A stretch of DNA of 64,000 nucleotides from the NCBI GenBank assembly GCA_044508835.1, contig JBIQHD010000014.1:40816-104815 (forward strand), read 5' to 3'. Source of the stretch: JAKFDI01 sp044508835 (GTDB lineage Bacteria; Pseudomonadota; Gammaproteobacteria; Burkholderiales; Burkholderiaceae_C). Below the pieces are notes generated by a model. That model saw only the letters and a list, made by a program, of their open reading frames with translations. It was not told the origin of the DNA and did not search any database. A program made the translations under genes and the position numbers. This document shows positions 20,385-31,777 of the stretch, one piece after another. Positions within the stretch are counted from its first letter, which is position 1; every line of letters begins with the position of its first letter.

Positions 20385-20663
20385 ATGCAAATGCTCTACA
20401 ACTCGGACAGCTACGCGGTGGTGCAATTCGAGGTGCCCGCCGCGCAGGGTCTGGCAGCCGGAAGCGACGACGCGCTCACGCGCGGCGGCTACGAGATCGT
20501 CGACAAGTTCGCGCGCAAGGAGATCTTCATCGAGGGCGCCCTGGCGGAAAGCTTCAAGGAGGGCGTGCAGGCGCTCATCGAGACCGAGCCCTCCGAGGAA
20601 GAGATCGACGAATACCTGGCGCGCTTCGCCTCCCTCATGCACCAGCCGCTGGTGCTGCACTGA
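20385..20663 (+). CDS. DUF3567 domain protein
   Basis: A 92-residue soluble protein of the betaproteobacterial DUF3567 family (MQMLYNSDSYAVVQFEVPA..., then GGYEIVDKFARKEIFIEG). The ATG at 20385 has a good AAGGAG about 6 nt upstream. The acidic C-terminal helix (ETEPSEEEIDEYLARF) is typical. No known function. The next gene (AAA ATPase) starts 122 nt later on the same strand. Confidence 0.8.
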   Translation: MQMLYNSDSYAVVQFEVPAAQGLAAGSDDALTRGGYEIVDKFARKEIFIEGALAESFKEGVQALIETEPSEEEIDEYLARFASLMHQPLVLH

Positions 20664-20785
20664 CCCCCGCCCGGGGCGCGCGCCGCGCCTGAAGCGCCAT
20701 TGCGCGCAGGGACTTGTGGCTTGACGCATGCTGCGCCAAGATCGATGAGCCTGCCTGCAAGGCTCTGCAGGACGGAGGTGCCCAG

Positions 20786-23080
20786 GTGAAGTCTGAAGGC
20801 GATGCGCGCGTGCTGCTGTCGCCGGGGCTGAACGATGCCCCGGTGCTCGACCGCATGTGCTCCCAGTTCGTGCTCACGCTCACGATGCGCCATGCGGCGC
20901 GCTTCAACCTGCGGCGCGACTGGAACAGCCTGCTCTCGCTCACCGGCCGCCACCTCGTGTGGCCCGCCACCGTGCTGGCGCGGCTGCGCGCCTTCCTCAA
21001 CGTGCGCTGCCGCGGCAACGAGCACTGGCGCGGCCACGAGGCGCTGTCGCACGAGGCCTTCATGGAACGCCACGGCGGCTGGCGCGGACCGTACGAAGAG
21101 GCCACGCTGTTCTTCTACGTCGACGAATACATCAAGGACGCGCCGAAGGACCTGCTCGCCGTGCTCGGCGCCACCGCCGACTGGCTGGACCGCAGCCTGA
21201 AGCGCGAGTCCACGCTGGTCGAGAAGAACATCGACGCGCTCGCCGGCCTGCTGCAGCTCAACTCCGCCGAGCGTGCGCTGCTGCTGTACGGCACGCTGGC
21301 GCGCTACCAGCGCGACCTGCGCGGGCTGCTGGTGGAGTTCAAGGTGTCGAATGCGCAGGAGGCCTATGCCGCCATCGCGGCGGTGGCCGGCGTCAACGCC
21401 AACGACGTGGCCGAGGCGCTGCGCGCCGGCTCGCGGCTGGAGCGCATCGGCATGGTCGAGAACCTCATCTCCGAGCACAACATCACCGACCTCGCCGACC
21501 TGATGAAGGTGAGCGAGCAGCTGCCGCCGGTGCTGATGCGCAAGTACGAAGGCCCGTCCGACCTGATGGCGGTGTTCACGCGGCCGGCCTCGCGCAGCGA
21601 GCTCGTGCCGGCCGACTTCGCCTTCGTCGGCGTCGACCAGCAGGTGCTCACCGCGCTGCTGCGCAACGCGGTGGCGCAGAAGGAGCCGGGCGTGAACGTG
21701 CTGCTCTACGGCCCGCCCGGCACCGGCAAGACCGAGCTCGCCAAGGTGGCCGCGCAGGCCGCGGGGCTGGAGCTCTACGAGGTGGAATACGCCGACCGCG
21801 AGGGCAACTCGCTCAGCGGCCGCGACCGCTACCGCTCGCTGCAGATCAGCCAGGTGTTCCTCAAGGGCAGCCCCAACGTGGCGCTGCTGTTCGACGAGGT
21901 GGAGGACGTGTTCCCGCCGATCTCCAACGACGCCGCGCAGCTCATGGCGCGGCTCGACACCGGCGACGGCGGCACCTCGGGCAGCGTGAGCGGCAAGGCC
22001 TGGGTGAACCAGATCCTCGAGACCAACCCGGTGCCGGTGATCTGGGTCACCAACCGCATCGAGCAGATCGACCCGGCGTTCCGCCGCCGCTTCCAGTACC
22101 ACCTCGAGCTGAAGAGCCCGCCGCCGGGCGCGCGGCAGGCGCTGGTGGCGCGGGCGCTGGCCGGCGTGGCGGTGTCCGAGACCTTCGCCGCGCGGCTGGC
22201 CGAGCGCCGCGGGCTCACGCCGGCGCAGGTGCGCACGGCGGTGAAGTTCGCACGGCTCGCCGGCGGCGCGGCCAGCGCCGAGGCGCTGATCGAGCGCCAG
22301 ATCGGCAATGCCGACAAGGCGCTCGGCCAGGGCGGCGCCGAGCGCGGCGCGCGCCACGTGGTCACGCGCTACGACCTCGGCCTCGTCAACATCGAGAGCC
22401 GCTTCGAGGTGCCCAGGATCATCGAGGCGCTGCGCCGCAAGGGCCTGGGCACGCTGTGCTTCCACGGCCCGCCCGGCACCGGCAAGACGGCGCTGGCCGA
22501 GCACCTGGCGCAGCGGATGGAGCGGCCGCTGCTGGTGCGCCAGGCCTCCGACATCATGAGCAAGTACGTCGGCGAGACCGAGCAGAACATGGCGGCCATG
22601 TTCGCCGAGGCCGAGGCCGAGCAGGCCGTGCTGCTGCTCGACGAGGCCGACAGCTTCCTGCGCAGCCGCCGCATGGCCGAGCGCAACTACGAGGTGAGCG
22701 AGGTCAACGAGATGCTGCAGGGCATGGAGCGCTTCGCCGGCGTCTTCATCTGCACCACCAACCTCTTCGACGAACTCGACGAGGCGGCGCTGCGGCGCTT
22801 CACCTTCAAGGTGCGCTTCAAGCCGCTGACGGCCGAGCAGCGCGAACGCATGTTCGTGGCCGAGGCGCTGGGTGGCGACGCCGCGCTGCTCAGCGCCGAG
22901 CGCCGCGAGCGGCTGGCGAAGCTGGACGTGCTGACGCCGGGCGACTTCGCCTCGGTGAAGCGGCAGACCGACGTGCTGGGCGAACGCTTCGAGCCCGACG
23001 AGTTCCTGTCGCAGCTCGAGGCCGAGCATCGGGTGAAGCCGGAAGTGCGGCAGCAGCGGGGGATCGGCTTCCTGCACTGA
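20786..23080 (+). CDS. Tandem AAA-family ATPase of unknown function
   Basis: A 764-residue protein with a helical N-terminal region (about 1-270) and two AAA ATPase modules. Module 1: Walker A GPPGTGKT at 309-316, Walker B LLFDEVED near 370, and RRRF after DPAF. Module 2: Walker A GPPGTGKT at 561-568, Walker B LLLDEAD near 620, and DEAALRRF. The GTG at 20786 is chosen because GGAGG sits 7 nt upstream; the first upstream in-frame start (TTG at 20714) lacks an RBS. Two intact ATPase sites suggest a remodelling machine of the Cdc48/Vps4-like class, but the N-domain is not one I recognise. No protease domain is fused. Confidence 0.85.
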   Translation: MKSEGDARVLLSPGLNDAPVLDRMCSQFVLTLTMRHAARFNLRRDWNSLLSLTGRHLVWPATVLARLRAFLNVRCRGNEHWRGHEALSHEAFMERHGGWRGPYEEATLFFYVDEYIKDAPKDLLAVLGATADWLDRSLKRESTLVEKNIDALAGLLQLNSAERALLLYGTLARYQRDLRGLLVEFKVSNAQEAYAAIAAVAGVNANDVAEALRAGSRLERIGMVENLISEHNITDLADLMKVSEQLPPVLMRKYEGPSDLMAVFTRPASRSELVPADFAFVGVDQQVLTALLRNAVAQKEPGVNVLLYGPPGTGKTELAKVAAQAAGLELYEVEYADREGNSLSGRDRYRSLQISQVFLKGSPNVALLFDEVEDVFPPISNDAAQLMARLDTGDGGTSGSVSGKAWVNQILETNPVPVIWVTNRIEQIDPAFRRRFQYHLELKSPPPGARQALVARALAGVAVSETFAARLAERRGLTPAQVRTAVKFARLAGGAASAEALIERQIGNADKALGQGGAERGARHVVTRYDLGLVNIESRFEVPRIIEALRRKGLGTLCFHGPPGTGKTALAEHLAQRMERPLLVRQASDIMSKYVGETEQNMAAMFAEAEAEQAVLLLDEADSFLRSRRMAERNYEVSEVNEMLQGMERFAGVFICTTNLFDELDEAALRRFTFKVRFKPLTAEQRERMFVAEALGGDAALLSAERRERLAKLDVLTPGDFASVKRQTDVLGERFEPDEFLSQLEAEHRVKPEVRQQRGIGFLH

Positions 23081-23090
23081 ACGGACGGCT

Positions 23091-23114
23091 CCCTCTCCCG
23101 CGCGCGGGAGAGGG
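23091..23114. repeat. Perfect 24-bp palindrome (REP-like)
   Basis: CCCTCTCCCGCG is followed directly by its reverse complement. With the second palindrome about 60 nt away it forms a pair of the CCCTCTCCC/GGGAGAGGG type that recurs in intergenic regions of many Burkholderiales and other Proteobacteria. It sits just after the AAA ATPase stop. Confidence 0.7.
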
Positions 23115-23176
23115 TGTGCGTGCGCGGCTGATCTTCGTTGGAGCGCCCCGCGTCCGCATCGGCCCCCTCACCCCAG

Positions 23177-23201
23177 CCCTCTCCCCCGGTGGGGGAGAGG
23201 G
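23177..23201. repeat. Second REP-like palindrome
   Basis: An 11-bp perfect stem (23177-23187 with 23191-23201, 3-nt loop) of the same CCCTCTCCC/GGGAGAGGG type as the preceding palindrome. There is no T run, so it is unlikely to be an intrinsic terminator by itself. The pair fills most of the 167-nt space between the ATPase and metH. Confidence 0.7.
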
Positions 23202-23247
23202 AGCCGCCACCGTCGAGCGATGTCGGCCACTTGCTACGATCCGCCGC

Positions 23248-24297
23248 ATGAAGCCCATCGCCTACACCCGCGCCCAAGTACTGCCCGAGATCCTGCGCCA
23301 GCGCATCGCCATCCTCGACGGCGCGATGGGCACCATGATCCAGCGCTACAAGCTGACCGAGGCCGACTACCGCGGCGAGCGCTTCAAGGACCATGCCAAG
23401 GACCTGCGCGGCAACGGCGACCTGCTGCAGCTCACGCGGCCCGACGTGATCACCGAGATCCACGAGCAGTACCTCGCGGCCGGCGCCGACATCATCGAGA
23501 CCAACACCTTCGGCGCGACCTCGGTGGCGCAGGAGGACTACGCGCTCGGCGAGTTCGCGCGCGAGATGAACGTCGCCGGCGCCCGGCTCGCGCGCGAGGC
23601 CTGCGCGCGCCATTCGAGCGCCGACAAGCCGCGCTTCGTCGCCGGCGCGCTCGGCCCCACGCCGCGCACGGCGAGCATCAGCCCCGACGTCAACGACCCG
23701 GCCGCGCGCAACATCACCTTCGACGAGCTCAAGGCCGCCTACCTGGAGCAGGCGAGCGGCCTGCTCGAAGGCGGCGCCGACCTGTTCCTCGTCGAGACGA
23801 TCTTCGACACCCTCAACGCCAAGGCGGCCATCTTCGCGCTCGACGAGCTGATGGAAGCCACCGGCGAGCGCCTGCCCGTCGTCATCTCCGGCACCGTGAC
23901 CGACGCCTCCGGGCGCATCCTCTCGGGGCAGACGGTCAGCGCCTTCTGGCACAGCGTGCGCCATGCGCGGCCGCTGGCCGTGGGCCTGAACTGCGCGCTG
24001 GGCGCGGCGCTGATGCGGCCCTACATCGAGGAGCTGTCGAAGGTGGCGGCCGACACCTTCGTGAGCTGCTACCCGAATGCCGGCCTGCCCAACCCGATGA
24101 GCGAGACCGGCTTCGACGAGACGCCCGAGGTCACCAGCAGCCTGCTGGAGGAATTCGCCAGGAGCGGCTTCCTCAACATCGCCGGCGGCTGCTGCGGCAC
24201 CACGCCGGAGCACATCGCGGCCATCGCCAAGCGGGTCGGCGCCTTCCGGCCGCGCAGCCGGCACGACCCGCTGTTCAGCGGGTTGCTGGCGGCATGA
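23248..24297 (+). CDS. metH: Methionine synthase, homocysteine-binding module (split MetH, part 1)
   Basis: The zinc homocysteine S-methyltransferase domain of cobalamin-dependent methionine synthase as a separate 349-residue protein. The opening RIAILDGAMGTMIQRYKL matches the MetH N-terminus, and the zinc cysteines are Cys249 (GLNCALG) and Cys315/Cys316 (GGCCGTTPEH). The remaining MetH domains are encoded 749 nt downstream on the same strand, after an opposite-strand lipoprotein gene. Split MetH is known in Burkholderiales, so this is not a frameshift: the protein ends cleanly after FSGLLAA. The two products must assemble to transfer methyl groups to homocysteine. Confidence 0.93.
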   Translation: MKPIAYTRAQVLPEILRQRIAILDGAMGTMIQRYKLTEADYRGERFKDHAKDLRGNGDLLQLTRPDVITEIHEQYLAAGADIIETNTFGATSVAQEDYALGEFAREMNVAGARLAREACARHSSADKPRFVAGALGPTPRTASISPDVNDPAARNITFDELKAAYLEQASGLLEGGADLFLVETIFDTLNAKAAIFALDELMEATGERLPVVISGTVTDASGRILSGQTVSAFWHSVRHARPLAVGLNCALGAALMRPYIEELSKVAADTFVSCYPNAGLPNPMSETGFDETPEVTSSLLEEFARSGFLNIAGGCCGTTPEHIAAIAKRVGAFRPRSRHDPLFSGLLAA

Positions 24298-24300
24298 GCC

Positions 24301-24765
24301 TCATCGCTCGCTGACGCGGATCTCGACCGCGTCGGCGGCATTGCCGGCCACCGCGCTGAAGCGCACCGGCGTGATGCCGTGCCCCACGAGGTAGTCGCGC
24401 ACGCTGGCAGCGCGTTCCTGGGCGAGCCGGCGGTTGGGGGCCTTGTCGTCGGGCGCGCTGACCGCGAAGCGCGTGGCCTGCAGGCGCTGGCTCTGCGCGA
24501 GCTTCTCCAGCACCGCGCCGAGCGCCGGCTTCACCGCCGCGCGCCCGGTGTCGAAGGAATGGCGCAGCGGCACTTCGACACGCATGCGGCCCTCGCCCTC
24601 CATCTCGAAGACGACCGGCGTGCCGTCGAAGTAGCGGGCGAGGCGCCGCTGCTCGCTCGCGAGGCCCACCGGCCCTTCGGGCACCGCCGTCACGTCGGAG
24701 AGCGGCCCGCCCGCGCAGCCGGCCAGCAGGAGCATGAGGGAGCACAGGTGAAGTCGTCGGCGCAT
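24301..24765 (-). CDS. OmpA-like domain lipoprotein
   Basis: A 154-residue predicted lipoprotein. The signal MRRRLHLCSLMLLLAGCAGG has a clear LAGC lipobox. The C-terminal half is a divergent OmpA-type peptidoglycan-binding domain: RHSFDTGRAAVKPALGAVLEKLA and NRRLAQERAASVRDYLVGHGI. The usual GHTD peptide-binding motif is replaced by VSAPDD, so binding may be altered. The start at 24765 is fixed by the signal peptide. It lies between the two metH genes on the opposite strand. Confidence 0.8.
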   Translation of the reverse strand: MRRRLHLCSLMLLLAGCAGGPLSDVTAVPEGPVGLASEQRRLARYFDGTPVVFEMEGEGRMRVEVPLRHSFDTGRAAVKPALGAVLEKLAQSQRLQATRFAVSAPDDKAPNRRLAQERAASVRDYLVGHGITPVRFSAVAGNAADAVEIRVSER

Positions 24766-24863
24766 GAGACAGCAGGCGTCAGTGGCGAAGCCCGCAGGGT
24801 AAATCACCCGCGCATCACCCCGGCCACTGCCCGGGGGCTCGGGGCCGACGTGGGGCCGGTGAC

Positions 24864-24869
24864 TACAAT
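24864..24869 (+). promoter_or_regulatory. Candidate -10 element before SAH riboswitch
   Basis: TACAAT lies 7-8 nt upstream of the 5' end of the riboswitch aptamer, so a start near 24876 would begin transcription right at the aptamer. No good -35 hexamer is visible at 16-18 bp. Confidence 0.4.
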
Positions 24870-24875
24870 GCCGGC

Positions 24876-24968
24876 CTCCCGAGGAGCGTTGCAACGCCGA
24901 AGCGAATCCCGCTTCGCGCCAGGCTCGGGAAGCCCGCGGCCTGCGGGCCTGCAACGGCGCTCACCCAG
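24876..24968 (+). promoter_or_regulatory. S-adenosylhomocysteine (SAH) riboswitch
   Basis: The conserved SAH-riboswitch blocks are present in order: CCGAGGAGCGTTGCAAC, CCAGGCTCGG and GCAACGGCGCTCACCC. The pairings fit: CCCGAG (24878-24883) with CTCGGG (24924-24929), GAGCG (24884-24888) with CGCTC (24958-24962), a variable hairpin GAAGCG/CGCTTC (24899-24904/24910-24915) and hairpin GCCCGC/GCGGGC (24932-24937/24943-24948). In the family, SAH binding turns on genes that recycle SAH and homocysteine (ahcY, metH). Here it sits 78 nt before the second metH gene. Confidence 0.9.
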
Positions 24969-25045
24969 GACCGTGTGCCGGTCCGCGGGTGGGCCGAAAG
25001 CCTTCCGCGGCGCACGGTCGTTCGAGCTCGACGAGTGAACGCGCC

Positions 25046-27799
<2,754 letters not shown>

Positions 27800-28010
27800 C
27801 GGCCGCGTTTCAACCGGCGTTGCGACTGCTCACGCCGGCGTACGTTTCGTCGCAAGAAGCGCAGGCGGCGTCGGCGCCCGCGGCCGGATCGCCGCGCCGC
27901 TGACCCGCGAATGCGGGGAAACGCGGCCGCCGTGCGACGCGAAACGGCGCTCGCCGCGCTGGCATGCCCGCTGCGTGGGCCCGTGCCGGACAGGACACGG
28001 GGAGCAGTGC

Positions 28011-29837
28011 GTGACGGCGATTCGAATCGAAGCAGCAGACGCGGCAGGGCGGGCCCTGCCGGCCCGCGGGCGCTGGCGGCGCCACGGCGCGGCCTGGCTC
28101 GCCGCCGCCCTGCTTGCCGCCTGCGGCGGCGGGGGCGGGGGCGAGAGCGCCGGCGAGGGCGCGCTGCGCGAAGGCCAGGCGGCCGTGCCGGCCTCGCGCG
28201 CCGAGGCGCAGCGCTTCCTCACGCAGGCGACCTTCGGCCCGGTCGACGCCGACGTGGAGCGCGTGATGGCGCTCGGCTACGGCGCCTGGATCGACGAGCA
28301 GTTCGCGCGGCCCGCGAGCTCGCATCTCGCGCAGTGGGCCGCCTACGACGCGGCGCTGAAGGCCGACAACGCCGGCGCGAACGCCGGGCAGGACGGCGTC
28401 TTCCATTCGTTCTGGAAGACCGCCGTGGCCGGCGACGACCAGTTGCGCCAGCGCGTGGCCTATGCGCTGTCGCAGATCTTCGTGATCTCGATGATGGACG
28501 GCACGGTCGGCGACAACCCCAAGGCCGTGGCCGCCTGGCTCGACATGCTGGCCGACAAGGGGCTCGGCACCTACCGCGAGCTGCTCGAGGCGGTGGCGCT
28601 GCACCCGATGATGGGCGTGTACCTCACGCACCTGCGCAACCAGAAGGCCGACCCGAAGACCGGGCGCGTGCCCGACGAGAACTTCGCGCGCGAGGTGATG
28701 CAGCTGTTCTCGATCGGCGTGGTCGAGCTCAACCTCGACGGCACGCCCAGGACGGCCGGCGGCGTGCCGGCCGAGACCTACGGCAGCGCGGACATCGCCG
28801 GCCTCGCCCGCGTGTTCACCGGCTGGAGCTGGGACTGCCCCGACGCGCCCGACAACAACTGCTTCTTCAACGGCCACGTGGGCGGCAGCGCCAATGGCTA
28901 TCCCGACCGCACCTGGCGGCCCATGACGGGCTACGGCCAGTACCACAGCCGCGAGGAGAAGCGCTTCCTCGGCGTCGCCATCGCCGAGCAGGGCAGCGCC
29001 GATCCGCGCGCCAGCCTGAAGACGGCGCTGGACACGCTGGCCGGCCACCCCAACGTCGGCCCCTTCATCGGCCGCCAGCTCATCCAGCGCCTGGTCACCA
29101 GCAACCCGAGCCCGGCTTACGTGGCGGCGGTGGCGCAGGTGTTCAACGACAACGGCAGCGGCGTGCGCGGCGACCTGCGCGCCGTCGTCAAGGCCGTGCT
29201 CACCCATCCCGAGGCGCGGGCGGTGTCCGAGACCTCGGGCAAGCTGCGCGAGCCGGTGCTGCGCCTGTCGGCCCTGCTGCGCGCCTTCGACTTCCGCTCG
29301 GACAGCGGCTGGTACCGCGTGGGCAACACAGACAACGCCGGCACGTCGCTCGGCCAGAGCGTGCTGCGCTCGCCGTCGGTCTTCAACTTCTACCGGCCCG
29401 GCTACGTGCCGCCCAGCACCGCCGCCGCGGCGCGCGGGCTGGCCGTGCCCGAGATGCAGATCACGCACGAGACCACCACCGCCGGCTACGTGAACTTCAT
29501 GCGCGACGGCCTGCAGTCCGGCATCGGCCAGGGCGCCAACGTGACGGTCGACGGCCGCAGCGTGTACCGCCGCGACCTGCAGCCGGCCTTCGCCGCCGAG
29601 CTGGCGCTGGCCGACGACCCCGCGGCGCTCGTCGAGCGCGTGAACGACAAGCTGATGCTGGGCGCCATGCCGCGCGCGCTGAAGGACGAGATCGAGGGCG
29701 CGGTCGGCTCGATCGCCATCCCCGCGCTCAACAAGTCGGGCAGCAACCAGGCGTCGATCGACAACGCCCGCCGCAACCGCGTCAACGCCGCCGTGTTCCT
29801 GGCGCTCGTGTCGCCGGAATACCAGGTCCAGAAGTGA
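28011..29837 (+). CDS. DUF1800 domain lipoprotein
   Basis: A 608-residue exported protein; GTG start with GGGGAG about 8 nt upstream. The signal ends LAAALLAACGGGGGG, a lipobox followed by a Gly spacer. The DUF1800 domain runs from about residue 65: RFLTQATFGPVDADVERVMALGYGAWIDEQF, PDENFAREVMQLFSIGVVELN, and GQLIQRLVTSNPSP-like segments. It is paired with the DUF1501 gene 16 nt downstream, an association seen in many bacteria; the pair has no established function. A 211-nt untranslated space precedes it. Confidence 0.85.
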   Translation: MTAIRIEAADAAGRALPARGRWRRHGAAWLAAALLAACGGGGGGESAGEGALREGQAAVPASRAEAQRFLTQATFGPVDADVERVMALGYGAWIDEQFARPASSHLAQWAAYDAALKADNAGANAGQDGVFHSFWKTAVAGDDQLRQRVAYALSQIFVISMMDGTVGDNPKAVAAWLDMLADKGLGTYRELLEAVALHPMMGVYLTHLRNQKADPKTGRVPDENFAREVMQLFSIGVVELNLDGTPRTAGGVPAETYGSADIAGLARVFTGWSWDCPDAPDNNCFFNGHVGGSANGYPDRTWRPMTGYGQYHSREEKRFLGVAIAEQGSADPRASLKTALDTLAGHPNVGPFIGRQLIQRLVTSNPSPAYVAAVAQVFNDNGSGVRGDLRAVVKAVLTHPEARAVSETSGKLREPVLRLSALLRAFDFRSDSGWYRVGNTDNAGTSLGQSVLRSPSVFNFYRPGYVPPSTAAAARGLAVPEMQITHETTTAGYVNFMRDGLQSGIGQGANVTVDGRSVYRRDLQPAFAAELALADDPAALVERVNDKLMLGAMPRALKDEIEGAVGSIAIPALNKSGSNQASIDNARRNRVNAAVFLALVSPEYQVQK

Positions 29838-29853
29838 AGCCGAGCCCCACGCG

Positions 29854-31398
29854 ATGAAACACCCCGACGCTTCCCGCCGCCTCTTCCTGCGCCATGCCGG
29901 CGCGCTGTCGTCGCTCGGCCTGGCCGGCGGGCCGCTGGCGCTCAACCTCGCGGCCATGGGCTCGGCCGCGGCCCAGGCCGCCGGCGACTACAAGGCCATC
30001 GTCTGCATCTTCCTGTTCGGCGGCAACGACGCCATCAACATGGTGCTGCCCACCGACGCCGAGTCTTGGACGAACTACGCCAACGTGCGGCGCCAGGCGC
30101 CCGACTCGATTGCGCTGCTGGCGCCGGGCACGGCGCGCAGCGGCGGCAACGGCACGCGGCCGGAGCAGCTCGGCGGCGTGCTCCCGCTCACGCCGGCGAA
30201 CGCGCAGGGCCGCAGCTTCGCGCTGCACCCCGTGATGACGGGCGCGCAGGCGCTGTTCGACACCGACCGGCGGCTCGCCGTCCTGCCCAACGTCGGCCCG
30301 CTCGTGATGCCCACCACCAAGGCGCAGTACGGCCAGCGCTCGCACCCCCGGCCGCAGAACCTGTTCTCGCACAACGACCAGCAGAACACCTGGCAGTCGT
30401 TCCGCCCCGAAGGCGCGACGCAGGGCTGGGGCGGGCGCATGGTCGACCTGCTGATGTCGATGAACGGCCAGCCGGTGTTCAGCGCGATCTCGGCCTCGGG
30501 CAACGCGGTGTGGCTCGCGGGCGAATCGGTGCGCCAGTACCAGGTGGGCAGCAACGGCGCGATCCGCATGGGCACCGACGGCAACGGCCGCATCTTCGGC
30601 GCCGCCGGCGTGGGCGAGGCGATGCAGCGCATCGTCTCCGCCACGCGCGGCGGCCACGTGCTGGAGGCCGACCTCGCAGCCGTGTCCAAGCGCTCGCTCG
30701 ACGCCGAGACGACGCTGCGCGGCGCGCTCAAGCCCGCGAGCGACATGCTCTTCGGCACCGCGCCGGCCTCGGGCAACTACAACGCCAACAACGATCCGAA
30801 GCTGCAGTACGCCAACCCGAACGGCGGCACGTCGTTCAACGGCCTCGCCCAGCAGCTGCAGGTCGTGGCCCGCATGATCGACGCGAGCGGCGCCGCGGGC
30901 ATCGGCGCGAAGCGGCAGGTGTTCATGGTCAGCCTGGGCGGCTTCGACACGCACGACAACCAGAACCGCAGCCATGCCGACCTGATGGCCCGGCTGTCGC
31001 ACGCGCTGCGCTACTTCGACGACACGCTGGGCCGCATGGGCGCGCGCGAGTCGGTCGTCACCTTCACCGCCTCCGACTTCGGCCGCACCTTCACGAGCAA
31101 CGGCGACGGCACCGACCACGGCTGGGGCGCGCACCACTTCGTGATGGGCGGGGCGGTGAAGGGCGGCGACCTCTACGGCCGCTTCCCCGTGCTCGGCGCC
31201 AAGAACGCCAACAACAACAACTTCGACAGCAGCCCCGACCAGCTCGGCAATGGCTCGCTGCTGCCCGTCACCTCGGTCGACCAGCTCGGCGCCACGCTCG
31301 GGCGCTGGTTCGGGCTGAGCGACGGGCAGCTCCTCGACGTGTTCCCCAACCTCTCGAACTTCGATGCCTCGCAGCGCAACCTGGGCTTCATGGCCTGA
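29854..31398 (+). CDS. DUF1501 domain Tat-exported protein
   Basis: A 514-residue protein with a twin-arginine signal (SRRLFLRHAGALSSLGLAGG...), cleaved after the AAAQA region. DUF1501 proteins belong to the alkaline phosphatase/sulfatase superfamily; visible parts include YKAIVCIFLFGGNDAINMV (metal-binding N of the fold) and MVSLGGFDTHDNQ, FTASDFGRTFTSNGDGTDHGWG with the HGWGAHHF histidines. Catalysis is not demonstrated for the family. It lies 16 nt after the DUF1800 gene, so the two are co-transcribed. Confidence 0.87.
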   Translation: MKHPDASRRLFLRHAGALSSLGLAGGPLALNLAAMGSAAAQAAGDYKAIVCIFLFGGNDAINMVLPTDAESWTNYANVRRQAPDSIALLAPGTARSGGNGTRPEQLGGVLPLTPANAQGRSFALHPVMTGAQALFDTDRRLAVLPNVGPLVMPTTKAQYGQRSHPRPQNLFSHNDQQNTWQSFRPEGATQGWGGRMVDLLMSMNGQPVFSAISASGNAVWLAGESVRQYQVGSNGAIRMGTDGNGRIFGAAGVGEAMQRIVSATRGGHVLEADLAAVSKRSLDAETTLRGALKPASDMLFGTAPASGNYNANNDPKLQYANPNGGTSFNGLAQQLQVVARMIDASGAAGIGAKRQVFMVSLGGFDTHDNQNRSHADLMARLSHALRYFDDTLGRMGARESVVTFTASDFGRTFTSNGDGTDHGWGAHHFVMGGAVKGGDLYGRFPVLGAKNANNNNFDSSPDQLGNGSLLPVTSVDQLGATLGRWFGLSDGQLLDVFPNLSNFDASQRNLGFMA

Positions 31399-31765
31399 CG
31401 CCGCGCGCCGCGCCCTGGCCACCGCCGCCGCGGCGCTGTGCCTGGCCGCGGGCGCCGGCGCGGGCGAGGCGGCGGGCATGGTGCCGTGCGAGCGCTGCGC
31501 GGTCGTCGAGCAGGTGCGCCGCGTGGCGCGGCAGGGCGAGCCGGCGGCGCTCGGCGCGGCCCCGGGCCAGCGCTTGGGCGACGGCGCGGCGCCGGCCGGC
31601 CTGAACCCGCGCCGCCACAGCGTGTGGGTCACGACCGTCAGGCTCGGCAGCGGCAAGTCCCGCAGCTTCGAGTCGCCCGCGCGGCCGGCGCTGCGGCCGG
31701 GCGACGTCGTCGTCGTCGAGGACGCCACGCTGCGCCGCCACATCCCCGAGCCCGGCGCGCGCTGA
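31364..31765 (+). CDS. Small secreted protein related to glycine-zipper lipoprotein-like family, lacking the zipper
   Basis: A 133-residue frame overlapping the DUF1501 gene by 35 nt. After an Ala-rich signal-like segment (ARRALATAAAALCLAAG) comes VPCERCAVVEQVRRVARQGE, resembling the CxxC-VESVRxVxRKGE start of Burkholderiales glycine-zipper proteins, and a tail VTTVRLGSGKSRSFESPARP..LRPGDVVVVEDATLRR resembling their C-terminus. The Gly-rich membrane hairpin between them is missing. The start is uncertain: 31364 overlaps upstream; a shorter ATG at 31478 would remove the signal. Confidence 0.5.
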   Translation: MPRSATWASWPDAARRALATAAAALCLAAGAGAGEAAGMVPCERCAVVEQVRRVARQGEPAALGAAPGQRLGDGAAPAGLNPRRHSVWVTTVRLGSGKSRSFESPARPALRPGDVVVVEDATLRRHIPEPGAR

Positions 31766-31777
31766 CGCTCGCGGCGC

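Noticed and set aside
23091..23201. The two palindromes as Rho-independent terminators
   Set aside because: Neither is followed by a T run on either strand; REP-like elements fit better.
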